From Flavobacterium psychrophilum (lineage in GTDB: Bacteria > Bacteroidota > Bacteroidia > Flavobacteriales > Flavobacteriaceae), in NCBI GenBank assembly GCA_020720185.1, contig DYPB01000018.1, forward strand, positions 1 through 28,299: a DNA stretch of 28,299 nt, given 5' to 3'. How positions within the stretch are numbered: position 1 is the first letter of the stretch; every line of letters begins with the position of its first letter. The notes under the pieces were generated by a model that made no database searches, had not been told where the DNA came from, and saw only the letters and a list, made by a program, of their open reading frames with translations. The position numbers were made by a program, and so were the translations under genes. Below, piece after piece: positions 8,301-15,844 of the stretch.

Positions 8301-11300
8301 GTAAAATCGTTTCCAAAGCGAATAAATCCAGCTAATTCACCATCTTTCAAAGGAGATGAATCACCAATTAATGGTTCGGCGTGCATAAACATTTTTAAAC
8401 TTTTGTATTGACGCATATCAATATTTACATTCTTAAAAACCCCTCTTGAATCTAGTGGATGTAAACCATCTGTTCCCGAAACTCTTAACGACAATGATTT
8501 TTCATTTTGTGCAATAGTAGAGTTGCCGTTATATACCTGTTCCTGTACAACACCTGGTGGCATTACATATTTTATAGGGGTTCGCTGACTGTTTTCCAAA
8601 ATATTTACCGACGAAACTTCAAATTGTGTGGCAGCTAATGAGGGATGGGTTCCGTTTACATCTAATAAGTTACTGTAACTTCTCCACTCTCCTCTCACTA
8701 AATCCAAACTCCCAAAACGAACCGTTAGTGGGTTTTGGAAACCTGTCATAAACATTCTCATAAATCGTATAGAGCGAAAATCAGAAATTCCTCCTACTTT
8801 ACTTTCAGGAATTTGAATAGGAATTTTGTATAAAACCCAATGTGCAGTAAGTGTTGTAGCGTCTGGCAATGTTATGGGTAATCGTCTTTCATCGGCTACA
8901 TATCTATTGCCTGTGTGCATTTTTGAGGGGTCAATATCAATACTATATTCATAATAGGCATTTATGGTATTCATCGTATTGTCTCTATTAATATCCTCAA
9001 CATCTGGCACGGTACTATTGCCTCGGTTGTTATTAGTAATATCAACAGGAGAGTTTCCTTGTGTATTATTGTATTTTTTATATCGGTTTAGGATATCTCC
9101 AGTAGCGGTTTCAAAATATTCATAGTTATCATTTGCAGGGTCATTGGTACTGCTGTAATTGGTATAGATTCCAGTTTCCTCAACATCATTCAAACCATCA
9201 AAACCAATATCTTGTAAAGCACGACTACCTGCATCTGTATCAAAAGCATAGATTAATGATTGTGAGGCTGGCACCTTTCCCCAAGCTGGTGAGGCAATAG
9301 TTATTTGATTACTATTTGCCGATGACAATCCGTTTTCGTACTGTTTCTTTCCGTCTTGCAAAACATCTTCAGATATTTCTCCTAAATTAAAAAATATTTT
9401 TCCGTTGTTCGTTGGCTTCGGGCTAATGCCATCGTTTTCTACTGTTGGGTCAAGCATCCAGAATTGAATATATTCTACATTAGATTGCTCAAAATTAGTT
9501 GAAGTTATGGAACGCATTAATCCACCAAAATTTTTATCTTTTGCCGATGTTGAAAATAAAGGGGCATTGTTATATGGTCCTCTTTCCGTAGGATAATAAC
9601 TCAAATCTAATGTGCTAACTACGGTAGTTTGTCCTGCTGCTATCTGCTGATTTGGATATAATTCTGAGACAGAAATTCTACGAGTTTCATTTTTTGAAAC
9701 ATCATAAGATCCTTGATAAAAAGTTGGATCAATACTGTACCAATTTATTAATGCTCGTTTAAAACCATAATCCTGATTGGTTGAATTACCTCCAAAATCA
9801 TCAAATAATTGAGTTTGCGAAGGGTCTTTAATTGGTGTACTTGATAAACTCCAAGATTGTGGTGCTCTCATATCAATATTGGTTTGAGATCCTTCAAAAT
9901 CATCAACATATATAGTCGATTCGCCATTAAACTTATCTTGATCAGGAGTGTCAGGACTTAGATAAGCGATTTCGCCTTTAAAAGTAAGGTTTGACGGCAC
10001 ATCTGTATCAATATTCGGTAAATGATTTACCATTCTGGTTAGAAATGGAATTTCAGTAGAAAAACTAGTATTTAATCCATAAATAGTATTGTTTACAGAC
10101 TCTTGTCCATAGGTTGATTTTTGGGTTAATGGTCTTTCAACCATTCTTAAAAAAGTACCGCCTATCATAAATTTATCAGAAAATTTATGTTCAATATTTA
10201 ATCCGTAAAAGCGTCGGGTTTGTTGTCCAAAAATGGAATTATTCTCTACCGAAACCTGAATTGGTGTGCCTGATGCTTGCAAAGATGGATCAAGTATTTG
10301 CACCCGTCCTTGTTGATAATTTACGGTGTAATCTATCCCTTCTGTAAGGGTTCTGCCGCCTGCTGTAACTACAACAGAACCTTTTGGAACATTAACCGCA
10401 CCAATAGGAATACCGTCTCCTGCACTAGATTTATATTTTCCTTTTAGTTCAAATTTATTTTTAGCAGCATCTTGCAATGCCAGTGTTTGTGTGCCTTTAT
10501 ACATACTTCTGTAAACATATTTGGCTTGATTTGCATTATATGTTGCTGTTGTATAATAATCTTCCGATGGATTTGTTCTTAATTTTTCGAATAAATGTTT
10601 TCCAAAAGGTTCAGCTGTTGTAAAAATTATTCTACCATTCTGACTATCAACTGTTAAACCAGGAATGAAGTCGAAAAAACCATCTCCTTTTGGTTGAGGA
10701 TCATTTGTAGACGAGAGTTTATCCATATTAAAGACATTCAATAAAGGTCTGTTTGAAACTTCATCAATTGGATTTGGAAACGGTGAGGCTAAATTGATGT
10801 AATTTAATGGTGATGGATTGCTATAAACAATATTGAATTTAAAATCTTGTGGTTGTAGCTGATAAGCACCTTGTAATTGATAAATATTCTTCATCATTAA
10901 ATTCCAAAGTGGCTGATCGATATTTGTTAAACTACTTTTAAGCATTTTTAGAATTAAACTCTGTGTGGATGGTACACCTGTAGTAGAAACTTGTGTTGAA
11001 GAGATGCCATCGTTTGCAAATTCTCCTACTTGATGAATGATATTGCCTATTGTATATTGATAAGCAACAGCAAGAACTTCATCGTTTGCTAATTTTTGTT
11101 GCAATGAAATATATCCTAATTGTGGATGATAGGTAAACTCATTTGCCGTTAATTTTCGAGCATTTTCAAGTTTGGCATAATCTCTACCTTCTTGTGGATT
11201 TCCAGTTATAGGATTTCCAGGTATTGCTATTGGAAAACCATTAAAACCGTTCATTACATTTGAAATATCTCTAATATTTGGATTCAGGATTCCTTGTGCA

Positions 11301-12631
11301 GGAATTGGTGGCGTTGTCGATAAATAATCGGGGTTGTATCTATTGTTTGAGTTATCTGTTGGTTCGTCTATTCCTTTTAAAAAGAATGGAACAATTTGCA
11401 ACGAATTGCTTCCAATAATTTGATTATCAGGATAATTGGTTTGTTGTGCTTCTCCTAAATCTTGAATAGCCACAATATTTCGCATATTGTTTTCGGTGCT
11501 ATTAATTCGATTTTGTTTGTTGGTTACCCAAACTTCTATTCGAGTAATTTGTACCCTACTATCAATTACAGGATAACTTTTTAGTGCTTTATCATAATTA
11601 TTTCTGAAATATTGTGATAAGAAAAAGTGTCGGTCTGCATCGTAATCTAACCCAAAAATATCAAATAATTGAACCGTTCCTCCATTTTCAGAAGTTACGG
11701 TTTTTGTTTGTGATTTCTGCTCAGAATAAAGTGCTGTAATGTTTGTATTACCAAATTTGAATTGGGCTTTTACACCAAATAAACTTTGTGCTCCACGAAT
11801 TAACGAGCTGCTTAAAGGCATACTAATATTTCCAATTTCTATTTTTTGAAGAATATCATCGTTAGTTCCTGATACTGATTTTGGAATATTATCTTTAAAG
11901 TTTTTAACCTTATTGATAGCACCTTTTGCATCATCAACACTAACACCTCCAACTTCAATATCTCCAGGATTATATTCTAATTTAAATAAATTCTGAAAAG
12001 CAAATGTTGATTGTGTGTCATAATTAAAATTTACCCCTAATCGTGTACCAACTTTTCCTTGCATTCCAAGGGTTATTCTTTGATTAAAGTCAAATGTAGT
12101 ACTGCTTCTATTTGCTGGCGAAAGTGCTGGATTATCTTGTTGCGTATATCGAATTCCTAAATCAATTTCGACACTACCGCTAGGTTTAATATCAATGGTA
12201 TTACTCCCAAAAATTGTGGTAAAAAGTCCAGAATTTACATACATTCGTGGAATTAAATTTTTTCGAGCGGCTTCTGTACCTGTTTTTTTGCCGTCCATTG
12301 CATCTAATTTTTTCTTGAAATAATAATGAACAGCCTCTTTCAAAAGCTTTCTTTGATACTCTTCAGGGGTAAGCATAATGGGATAATTTACCGCCAAACC
12401 ACTAATTGTACTGGTAAAAATGTATCGGTTTGTGGTTGGATCGAAAGTATATAACTCTACAATAGATGGTGGGTTGTCGAGTATCATTTTTCCTCTATTA
12501 TATCCCAAAGTATCTCGAACAACAGCAGTAGAATCAACCTGTGCAGTAATATTTAATGAGAAAAAAAATAGTACAAAAAAGACAATTAATTTTATAATAA
12601 AGGTATCCGCTTGTTTATGAATTGATTTCAA
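5309..12631 (-). CDS. sprA: SprA, type IX secretion / gliding motility outer-membrane translocon
   Basis: SprA (Sov in Porphyromonas) is the very large outer-membrane beta-barrel through which type IX secretion cargo leaves the cell; in Flavobacterium johnsoniae it is also required for gliding. The protein is 2,440 residues, the expected size. Residues about 10-31 form a signal peptide (IVFFVLFFFSLNITA, then Q). Long alternating amphipathic strands fill the rest and the C-terminus ends in an aromatic beta-signal (TIRYAFGN). A Lys/Pro-rich linker (KAPKPP, then PKPGEK) lies near residues 1950-1985. The frame opens at a TTG (12631): the only upstream codon before an in-frame stop is CAT, and the next Met is residue 48, beyond the signal peptide, so TTG (or another non-ATG codon) must be used. 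The gene is monocistronic with its own terminator. Other type IX components are not in the window. Confidence 0.96.
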   Translation of the reverse strand: MKSIHKQADTFIIKLIVFFVLFFFSLNITAQVDSTAVVRDTLGYNRGKMILDNPPSIVELYTFDPTTNRYIFTSTISGLAVNYPIMLTPEEYQRKLLKEAVHYYFKKKLDAMDGKKTGTEAARKNLIPRMYVNSGLFTTIFGSNTIDIKPSGSVEIDLGIRYTQQDNPALSPANRSSTTFDFNQRITLGMQGKVGTRLGVNFNYDTQSTFAFQNLFKLEYNPGDIEVGGVSVDDAKGAINKVKNFKDNIPKSVSGTNDDILQKIEIGNISMPLSSSLIRGAQSLFGVKAQFKFGNTNITALYSEQKSQTKTVTSENGGTVQLFDIFGLDYDADRHFFLSQYFRNNYDKALKSYPVIDSRVQITRIEVWVTNKQNRINSTENNMRNIVAIQDLGEAQQTNYPDNQIIGSNSLQIVPFFLKGIDEPTDNSNNRYNPDYLSTTPPIPAQGILNPNIRDISNVMNGFNGFPIAIPGNPITGNPQEGRDYAKLENARKLTANEFTYHPQLGYISLQQKLANDEVLAVAYQYTIGNIIHQVGEFANDGISSTQVSTTGVPSTQSLILKMLKSSLTNIDQPLWNLMMKNIYQLQGAYQLQPQDFKFNIVYSNPSPLNYINLASPFPNPIDEVSNRPLLNVFNMDKLSSTNDPQPKGDGFFDFIPGLTVDSQNGRIIFTTAEPFGKHLFEKLRTNPSEDYYTTATYNANQAKYVYRSMYKGTQTLALQDAAKNKFELKGKYKSSAGDGIPIGAVNVPKGSVVVTAGGRTLTEGIDYTVNYQQGRVQILDPSLQASGTPIQVSVENNSIFGQQTRRFYGLNIEHKFSDKFMIGGTFLRMVERPLTQKSTYGQESVNNTIYGLNTSFSTEIPFLTRMVNHLPNIDTDVPSNLTFKGEIAYLSPDTPDQDKFNGESTIYVDDFEGSQTNIDMRAPQSWSLSSTPIKDPSQTQLFDDFGGNSTNQDYGFKRALINWYSIDPTFYQGSYDVSKNETRRISVSELYPNQQIAAGQTTVVSTLDLSYYPTERGPYNNAPLFSTSAKDKNFGGLMRSITSTNFEQSNVEYIQFWMLDPTVENDGISPKPTNNGKIFFNLGEISEDVLQDGKKQYENGLSSANSNQITIASPAWGKVPASQSLIYAFDTDAGSRALQDIGFDGLNDVEETGIYTNYSSTNDPANDNYEYFETATGDILNRYKKYNNTQGNSPVDITNNNRGNSTVPDVEDINRDNTMNTINAYYEYSIDIDPSKMHTGNRYVADERRLPITLPDATTLTAHWVLYKIPIQIPESKVGGISDFRSIRFMRMFMTGFQNPLTVRFGSLDLVRGEWRSYSNLLDVNGTHPSLAATQFEVSSVNILENSQRTPIKYVMPPGVVQEQVYNGNSTIAQNEKSLSLRVSGTDGLHPLDSRGVFKNVNIDMRQYKSLKMFMHAEPLIGDSSPLKDGELAGFIRFGNDFTDNFYQVEQPLKISNIGPVPAAATSEREIWPTENELDLSMPSLTALKIRSLTDNTLLPDANGIKYIKVGNTKVGIKGNPNFGLVRTLMVGLKNNTPDLDLSLSARNIKGEAWFDELRIAGIDNKGGMAAVANIDANIADFATVSATGKISTIGFGALEQGTNERSREDLKLYNVVANLSLGQLLPKKWGINLPFNFGVGEQIITPKYDPFNLDIELQQLIDITPNQADKDKFLNRAIDYTKRTSINFIGVKKNKTGNGKAHIYDPENLTLSYSFNQMEHHDFEVEKLLDQQAKTTVDYAFSFQPKAVEPFSKSNFLKKSSYLKLLQDFNFNYLPSSINFSTTILRNFNKQQFRQNEVAGIPLDALFRRNYNFNYNYGFNYNLTKSLKLAFTASTNNIVKSYLDEYKIANPDNTIWTDYWNIGEPNQHNQQLIANYELPLNKISFLSFIKSNYTYTGNYNWQRASEAMSEFTTNSVTYNLGNTIQNSAIHNITADLNMDLLYKFLGLKDKKPKAPKPPTNAVPKPGEKIVAANQPKPAVDENVFLKGLKGVLMSVKNIKGTYIENSGTVLPGYLPGLGFLGTSQPTLGFVFGLQDDVRYAAAQNGWLTNYPNFNQNYTQVTSKELKLNATVDLFPDFKIELSADRKYSKNYSEQYDVDGYGNYNSRSPYTTGNFAISTVMLKTAFKESDENFSTAFNDFRHNRLIIANRLAEERGIDLTNPINLDPDGFPKHIGKNSQAVMLPAFLAAYTGFTSDGIGKEASKISFNAFKEIPLPNWTMKYTGLMRYKFFKDNFKRFSLQHTYRSSYTINSYRSNLNYNETGYDVGGNFLNKILISNINLVEQFNPLISMDFELKSAFKILASIKKDRALSLSFDNSLLTEVQGKEYVVGIGYQIKDIRMNSKFADNATGEIKSDINIKADFSMRNTKTIVRQLDYENNRLAGGQNLWSIKLTADYAFSRNLTAIFFYDHSFNKPIISTSFPLTNIRSGFTIRYAFGN

Positions 12632-12677
12632 ATGCTATAATTTTTAAATGTTTTTTGGTCTTGATATGTATAACTTA

Positions 12678-12685
12678 CAAAAATA
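12678..12685 (-). promoter_or_regulatory. -7 promoter element for sprA
   Basis: The minus strand reads TATTTTTG (TAnnTTTG), 46 bp before the sprA start. The only nearby TTG (12701-12703) is 15 bp away, shorter than the usual 17-23 bp spacer, so the match is partial. Confidence 0.35.
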
Positions 12686-12749
12686 GTATTTTTAAAATTA
12701 CAATTTGTTCTAAAAATGTTAAATTTTTACTACTTAACCGAATTTTTAA

Positions 12750-12975
12750 GGTGGGTTCTATAAATTAGCTGATAGCTATTTTTGGAATTATTTTGAATGG
12801 ATTTTTTCTTCCTTTTTGTTCAAATATGCCCATATTTGAACAGAAAGATGGGAAAAAGATGCCAAATGTAAATTCACTGAACACCGCTGACAAATAAATA
12901 CAAAGTGAAGTAAAATAAAACAAAAAGAGCATCAGTAAAAAAAAAATACAAAAAAACTAATTTATAGAACCCACC
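12750..12975. mobile_element. Miniature inverted-repeat element, long copy (226 bp, TTAA duplication)
   Basis: Both ends carry the perfect 19-bp terminal inverted repeat GGTGGGTTCTATAAATTAG, and the element is flanked on both sides by TTAA (12746-12749 and 12976-12979), a clean 4-bp target duplication. Near the middle is a perfect 11-bp hairpin, GTTCAAATATG (12818-12828) with CATATTTGAAC (12831-12841), with a CC loop. No open frame of useful size is present, so it is non-autonomous, and no matching transposase is in the window. It shares its right end with the 68-bp copy at 376-443. I cannot assign it to an IS family from memory. Confidence 0.82.
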
Positions 12976-12997
12976 TTAAACTAATCCTATAACAGCA

Positions 12998-13043
12998 TTC
13001 TTTTAAATTTATTGCTTTTTTTCTTTTAAATTTATTGCTTTTT
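12998..13043. repeat. 23-bp tandem repeat, two perfect copies
   Basis: The unit, starting TTCTTTTAAATTTATTG and ending in CTTTTT, occurs at 12998-13020 and again at 13021-13043 without mismatch. It lies 22 bp past the inverted-repeat element and about 40 bp after the stop of the OmpA-like gene (minus strand). A perfect duplication in non-coding DNA suggests recent slippage. Confidence 0.85.
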
Positions 13044-13082
13044 CAATAATCATTCAGTAATTATAAAAATCTTAATAGTATT

Positions 13083-13982
13083 TTAGTTTTCTAAAATTAA
13101 AATTTCAACCCTTCGATTGGCTTGTGCTTCGTGTTCGTTTTTTTCAGGAATTGAAAAAATTGGCAAACTCCCTCCAAAACCTTTGTAGGATAGTCGGCTT
13201 TTATCAATACCATTATAGATTAAAAATTTTGTAATGGCTTTGGCTCTTTCTGTGGATAAATTTTGTTTATCCTTTGAATTACAACATAAATGACCTTGTA
13301 TTTCGAGTTTTAGTTTTAAATTATGTTGCATCACAAATAATAATTCATACAATTTTCCTCTAGATTCATTAACGATCGCGAAAGTATTTATTACAAAATT
13401 AATATTTTCTAATTTTAATTTTTCGCCAGTTTTTGCTTCGTCAATTTTGTGCATAAAAACAGTATCCATAACAAATTCTGATTTTGTTCCATCTGGATTT
13501 TCAAAAACAGTTTTTTCAGGATATTTAATAGGTTTGGGCTTTACATTTTTTGATAGAATTGTTATGATTTCTGGTTTTTTTATACCAATAATTTCGTTCT
13601 CTCTACTAAAATCTTTTGGGAAAATATAAAATAAAGAAACCTTTCTGTTTTGGGATTTAATTTTTGATAATTGATGCAACTCCCCAAAACTGTGTGTTTT
13701 AAAATCATCTCTAAATTTGATTTTTGATTTAATTAGATTAAATACAAAATTTATTCGTTTTTTAGACAAAGTATCATTCAAAATGGTTGTGCCGTCTTCA
13801 TCACAAAAACCATTTACTCCAATAATTTTAACATCTTTATTTGCTGATAACCATTTATTTAGCCTGCTTATTTCAGTTTTTTTTAATTCAAATTTATTAC
13901 TATCAAAATAAACTGAAAACTGATCTTGTGCAAATAATTTTGAGATTAAAAAAAAGACTATTATCGTTAGTTTTATTTTCAT
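13083..13982 (-). CDS. OmpA-family lipoprotein-like/periplasmic protein with two OmpA-like domains
   Basis: The frame extends to 14015, but the ATG at 13982 is the better start because it opens directly into a signal peptide (MKIKLTIIVFFLISKLFAQ), giving 299 residues. Two OmpA/MotB-like peptidoglycan-binding domains are visible. The first, about 22-125, runs from FSVYFDSNKFELKK through VNGFCDEDGT and LSKKR to QNRKVSLFY. The second, about 180-299, runs from INFVINTFAI through LEIQGHLCC and LSTERA to ANRRVEILIL. Both keep the NR[RK]V element holding the conserved Arg. The first retains the acidic GFCDEDG equivalent of GHTDxxG, whereas in the second that Asp is lost (GHLCCNSKD). There is no beta-barrel, so it probably links peptidoglycan with envelope partners. 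It appears monocistronic. Confidence 0.82.
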   Translation of the reverse strand: MKIKLTIIVFFLISKLFAQDQFSVYFDSNKFELKKTEISRLNKWLSANKDVKIIGVNGFCDEDGTTILNDTLSKKRINFVFNLIKSKIKFRDDFKTHSFGELHQLSKIKSQNRKVSLFYIFPKDFSRENEIIGIKKPEIITILSKNVKPKPIKYPEKTVFENPDGTKSEFVMDTVFMHKIDEAKTGEKLKLENINFVINTFAIVNESRGKLYELLFVMQHNLKLKLEIQGHLCCNSKDKQNLSTERAKAITKFLIYNGIDKSRLSYKGFGGSLPIFSIPEKNEHEAQANRRVEILILEN

Positions 13983-14153
13983 ATTTGAATCAAATTGAAT
14001 ACGAAAATAAGACAATTTATTTTAAAAATCAATAATTTTAGAAAAATAAAAAAATGAGTGCAATTCAATATCGAGCTCATTATTATTAAAATTAATTATA
14101 AATTTGTCTAAACTTTTAGGACAGTATATATTCAGGGTGGCTTTTTTGTTTTA

Positions 14154-15002
14154 TTAATGTTCTAAAAATGATATAATTTCGTCAAATACTTTCTTATTGT
14201 TTAGACCATGTCCGAAACCTTTTGTCTGTAAAAACAAGCCGTTTTTTAACGATATATGTATTTTTTTTCCTTCGTTTATTGATACAATTCTATCATGTAA
14301 ATCGTGTATAACAAGTGTTTTTGTGGTAATTTTTTTTGCAAAGTTCTTAGCCGAAAACTCATCTATTTTCATTTTGATTAGTTGTTCTGATAATCTTTCG
14401 AGTGCTTTTCTTGTTCTAAAATTCAAACTTAGAAGATTGCAGTAATTATCTAACATTAATTGTAAATCAGATGGAGCTCCGAGTAAAATAATTTTATCTA
14501 AATTACTATTTTGATGTAAATATTGATAATACAAACAGGCAAATCCACCTATTGAATGCCCAATTATTATGTTTGGATTATATTTTTCTGTTAATTTTTC
14601 AATAAATGTTACATATTTAGGCACATTAAATTCTTTCCCAAATGAATTTCCGTGTGCAGGAGCATCAATAGCAATGATAGTTTTGCCTGTTTTTTTTAAA
14701 TCAGGTAACATTTTTTTCCATCGAGAGGCATTACTTTCCCAACCATGAATTAACAAGATTATTTCAGAACTACCAGCCCAAATATAGGTTTGACAGAAAT
14801 TATCACCTATGAAAATTTGCTCTTTTTTTGCGTTTTTTAAAACCTCTGGAAATTTATGCGTCTTTATTTTTCCTTTTCTAGGTTTACTAAATATTTGATA
14901 GGCTTTTTTTGCGGCTACTTGGCTTGAAAAAACACTAATCGCATTGATATACAAACCAATAGACTTTGTAAGTACAAAATATTTTATGTTTTCTATTTTC
15001 AA
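14154..15002 (-). CDS. Alpha/beta hydrolase
   Basis: This 282-residue protein has an intact alpha/beta-hydrolase triad: nucleophile S150 in GHSIGG, acid D234 or D237 in VIHDLHDRIV, and H265 in GFGHGLNN. The oxyanion motif HGW is at 86-88 and DAPAHGNS follows strand 4. The N-terminal ~60 residues are an uncharacterised leader with no clear signal peptide. The substrate cannot be inferred. The start is TTG at 15002: an in-frame TAG lies five codons upstream, and no ATG occurs in the first 90 codons, before the nucleophile. The gene lies 57 bp downstream of the zinc-ribbon-like gene on the same strand, with a terminator hairpin between them, so it may depend on read-through or on a promoter I cannot see. 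Confidence 0.88.
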   Translation of the reverse strand: MKIENIKYFVLTKSIGLYINAISVFSSQVAAKKAYQIFSKPRKGKIKTHKFPEVLKNAKKEQIFIGDNFCQTYIWAGSSEIILLIHGWESNASRWKKMLPDLKKTGKTIIAIDAPAHGNSFGKEFNVPKYVTFIEKLTEKYNPNIIIGHSIGGFACLYYQYLHQNSNLDKIILLGAPSDLQLMLDNYCNLLSLNFRTRKALERLSEQLIKMKIDEFSAKNFAKKITTKTLVIHDLHDRIVSINEGKKIHISLKNGLFLQTKGFGHGLNNKKVFDEIISFLEH

Positions 15003-15022
15003 GTTTTTATTTTTTGACTAAA

Positions 15023-15049
15023 AAAAATCTCGAAATTTTCGAGATTTTT
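15023..15049 (-). terminator. Intrinsic terminator after the Nif3 / zinc-ribbon-like unit
   Basis: AAAAATCTCG (15023-15032) pairs perfectly with CGAGATTTTT (15040-15049), and the stem can extend inward by three A-T pairs. It lies 11 bp past the stop at 15060. The arms carry A and T tracts, so it could work in both directions. Confidence 0.65.
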
Positions 15050-15059
15050 AATTTTTTAT

Positions 15060-15839
15060 TTAGATTGTTTCAAATAATCTATCCATTTTCTCTTTTTCTT
15101 CTTCAGCTAATACAGCATCTACTAATATTCGTCCTGAATGCTCATCAATAATAATCTTTTTTCTTGCAGCAATTTCTACTTGTGTTTGTGGCGGAATTGT
15201 GAAGAAAGATCCTGCTGATGCACCTCTTTCTATAGAAACAACTGCTAAACCGTTTCTAACACTTGAACGAATTCGTTTATAAGCTGCTAACAATCGAGGT
15301 TCAATCATTGCTTCAAATTCAAGAGATTTTTGAGTTAAAAATGTTTCTTCCTTTTCAGTTTCTGACATTATATCGCTCAATTCTGCTTTTTTATGCTTCA
15401 AATGATTTGTTTTTTGATCTAATTTTTCTTTAGAATCTGCAATAACTTGTTTTTTATGCTCCATCGTGGCTTTCATTTCCTTGATGTGCTTTTCAGTTAA
15501 TTGAATTTCAAGTTCTTGAAATTCAATTTCCTTTGTTAGGGAATTAAATTCTCTGTTATTACGAACCGTTTCTTGTTGTTTTATATATCTTTTCATAGCT
15601 TCTTGATGACTCTCAATAGCATTTTTCTTTGCTTTAAGTTGGTCTTCCATATTCGTCAAATCGTTGCTCAATTTTTCAGCACGAGCTGACAATCCTGCTA
15701 CTTCGTCCTCAAGATCTTCAACCTCAAGAGGCAATTCGCCACGAACATTACGAATTTCATCAATTTTAGAGTCAACTAATTGTAAATCATAAATTGCTCT
15801 TAATTTTTCCTCAACGGTTAATTCTTTTGTAGTTGTCAT
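15060..15839 (-). CDS. Coiled-coil protein of the CT398/zinc-ribbon family with zinc ligands lost
   Basis: This 259-residue protein has a long coiled coil (about 35-170, rich in Glu/Lys heptads) followed by the C-terminal domain of the C4-type zinc-ribbon (CT398-like) family. The hallmark IPPQTQVEI (215-223) and KKIIIDEHSGRIL (227-239) are clear. In the usual family the two zinc knuckles are CxxC; here the equivalents are S208-S211 (SAGS) and D232-S235 (DEHS), so all four cysteines are replaced while the surrounding fold residues are kept. Metal binding is therefore unlikely. It lies 5 bp downstream of nif3, a recurrent pairing in bacteria. The biochemical role of the family is not established; in Chlamydia CT398 is linked to secretion and sigma-54 partners. 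Confidence 0.87.
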   Translation of the reverse strand: MTTTKELTVEEKLRAIYDLQLVDSKIDEIRNVRGELPLEVEDLEDEVAGLSARAEKLSNDLTNMEDQLKAKKNAIESHQEAMKRYIKQQETVRNNREFNSLTKEIEFQELEIQLTEKHIKEMKATMEHKKQVIADSKEKLDQKTNHLKHKKAELSDIMSETEKEETFLTQKSLEFEAMIEPRLLAAYKRIRSSVRNGLAVVSIERGASAGSFFTIPPQTQVEIAARKKIIIDEHSGRILVDAVLAEEEKEKMDRLFETI

Positions 15840-15844
15840 AATAT

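Larger units (their letters stand above)
12632..13082. other. Intergenic region upstream of sprA
   Basis: These 451 bp separate sprA from the OmpA-like gene. From left to right they hold the sprA leader with a -7 box (12678-12685), a 226-bp miniature inverted-repeat element with TTAA flanks (12750-12975), and two perfect copies of a 23-bp AT-rich unit (12998-13043). No coding sequence is evident. Confidence 0.7.

Noticed and set aside
376..12975. Composite transposon bounded by the two inverted-repeat elements
   Set aside because: The enclosed genes (rnc, murQ, rnz, sprA) are core chromosomal genes, there is no transposase, and each copy has its own target flanks. Independent insertions explain it better.
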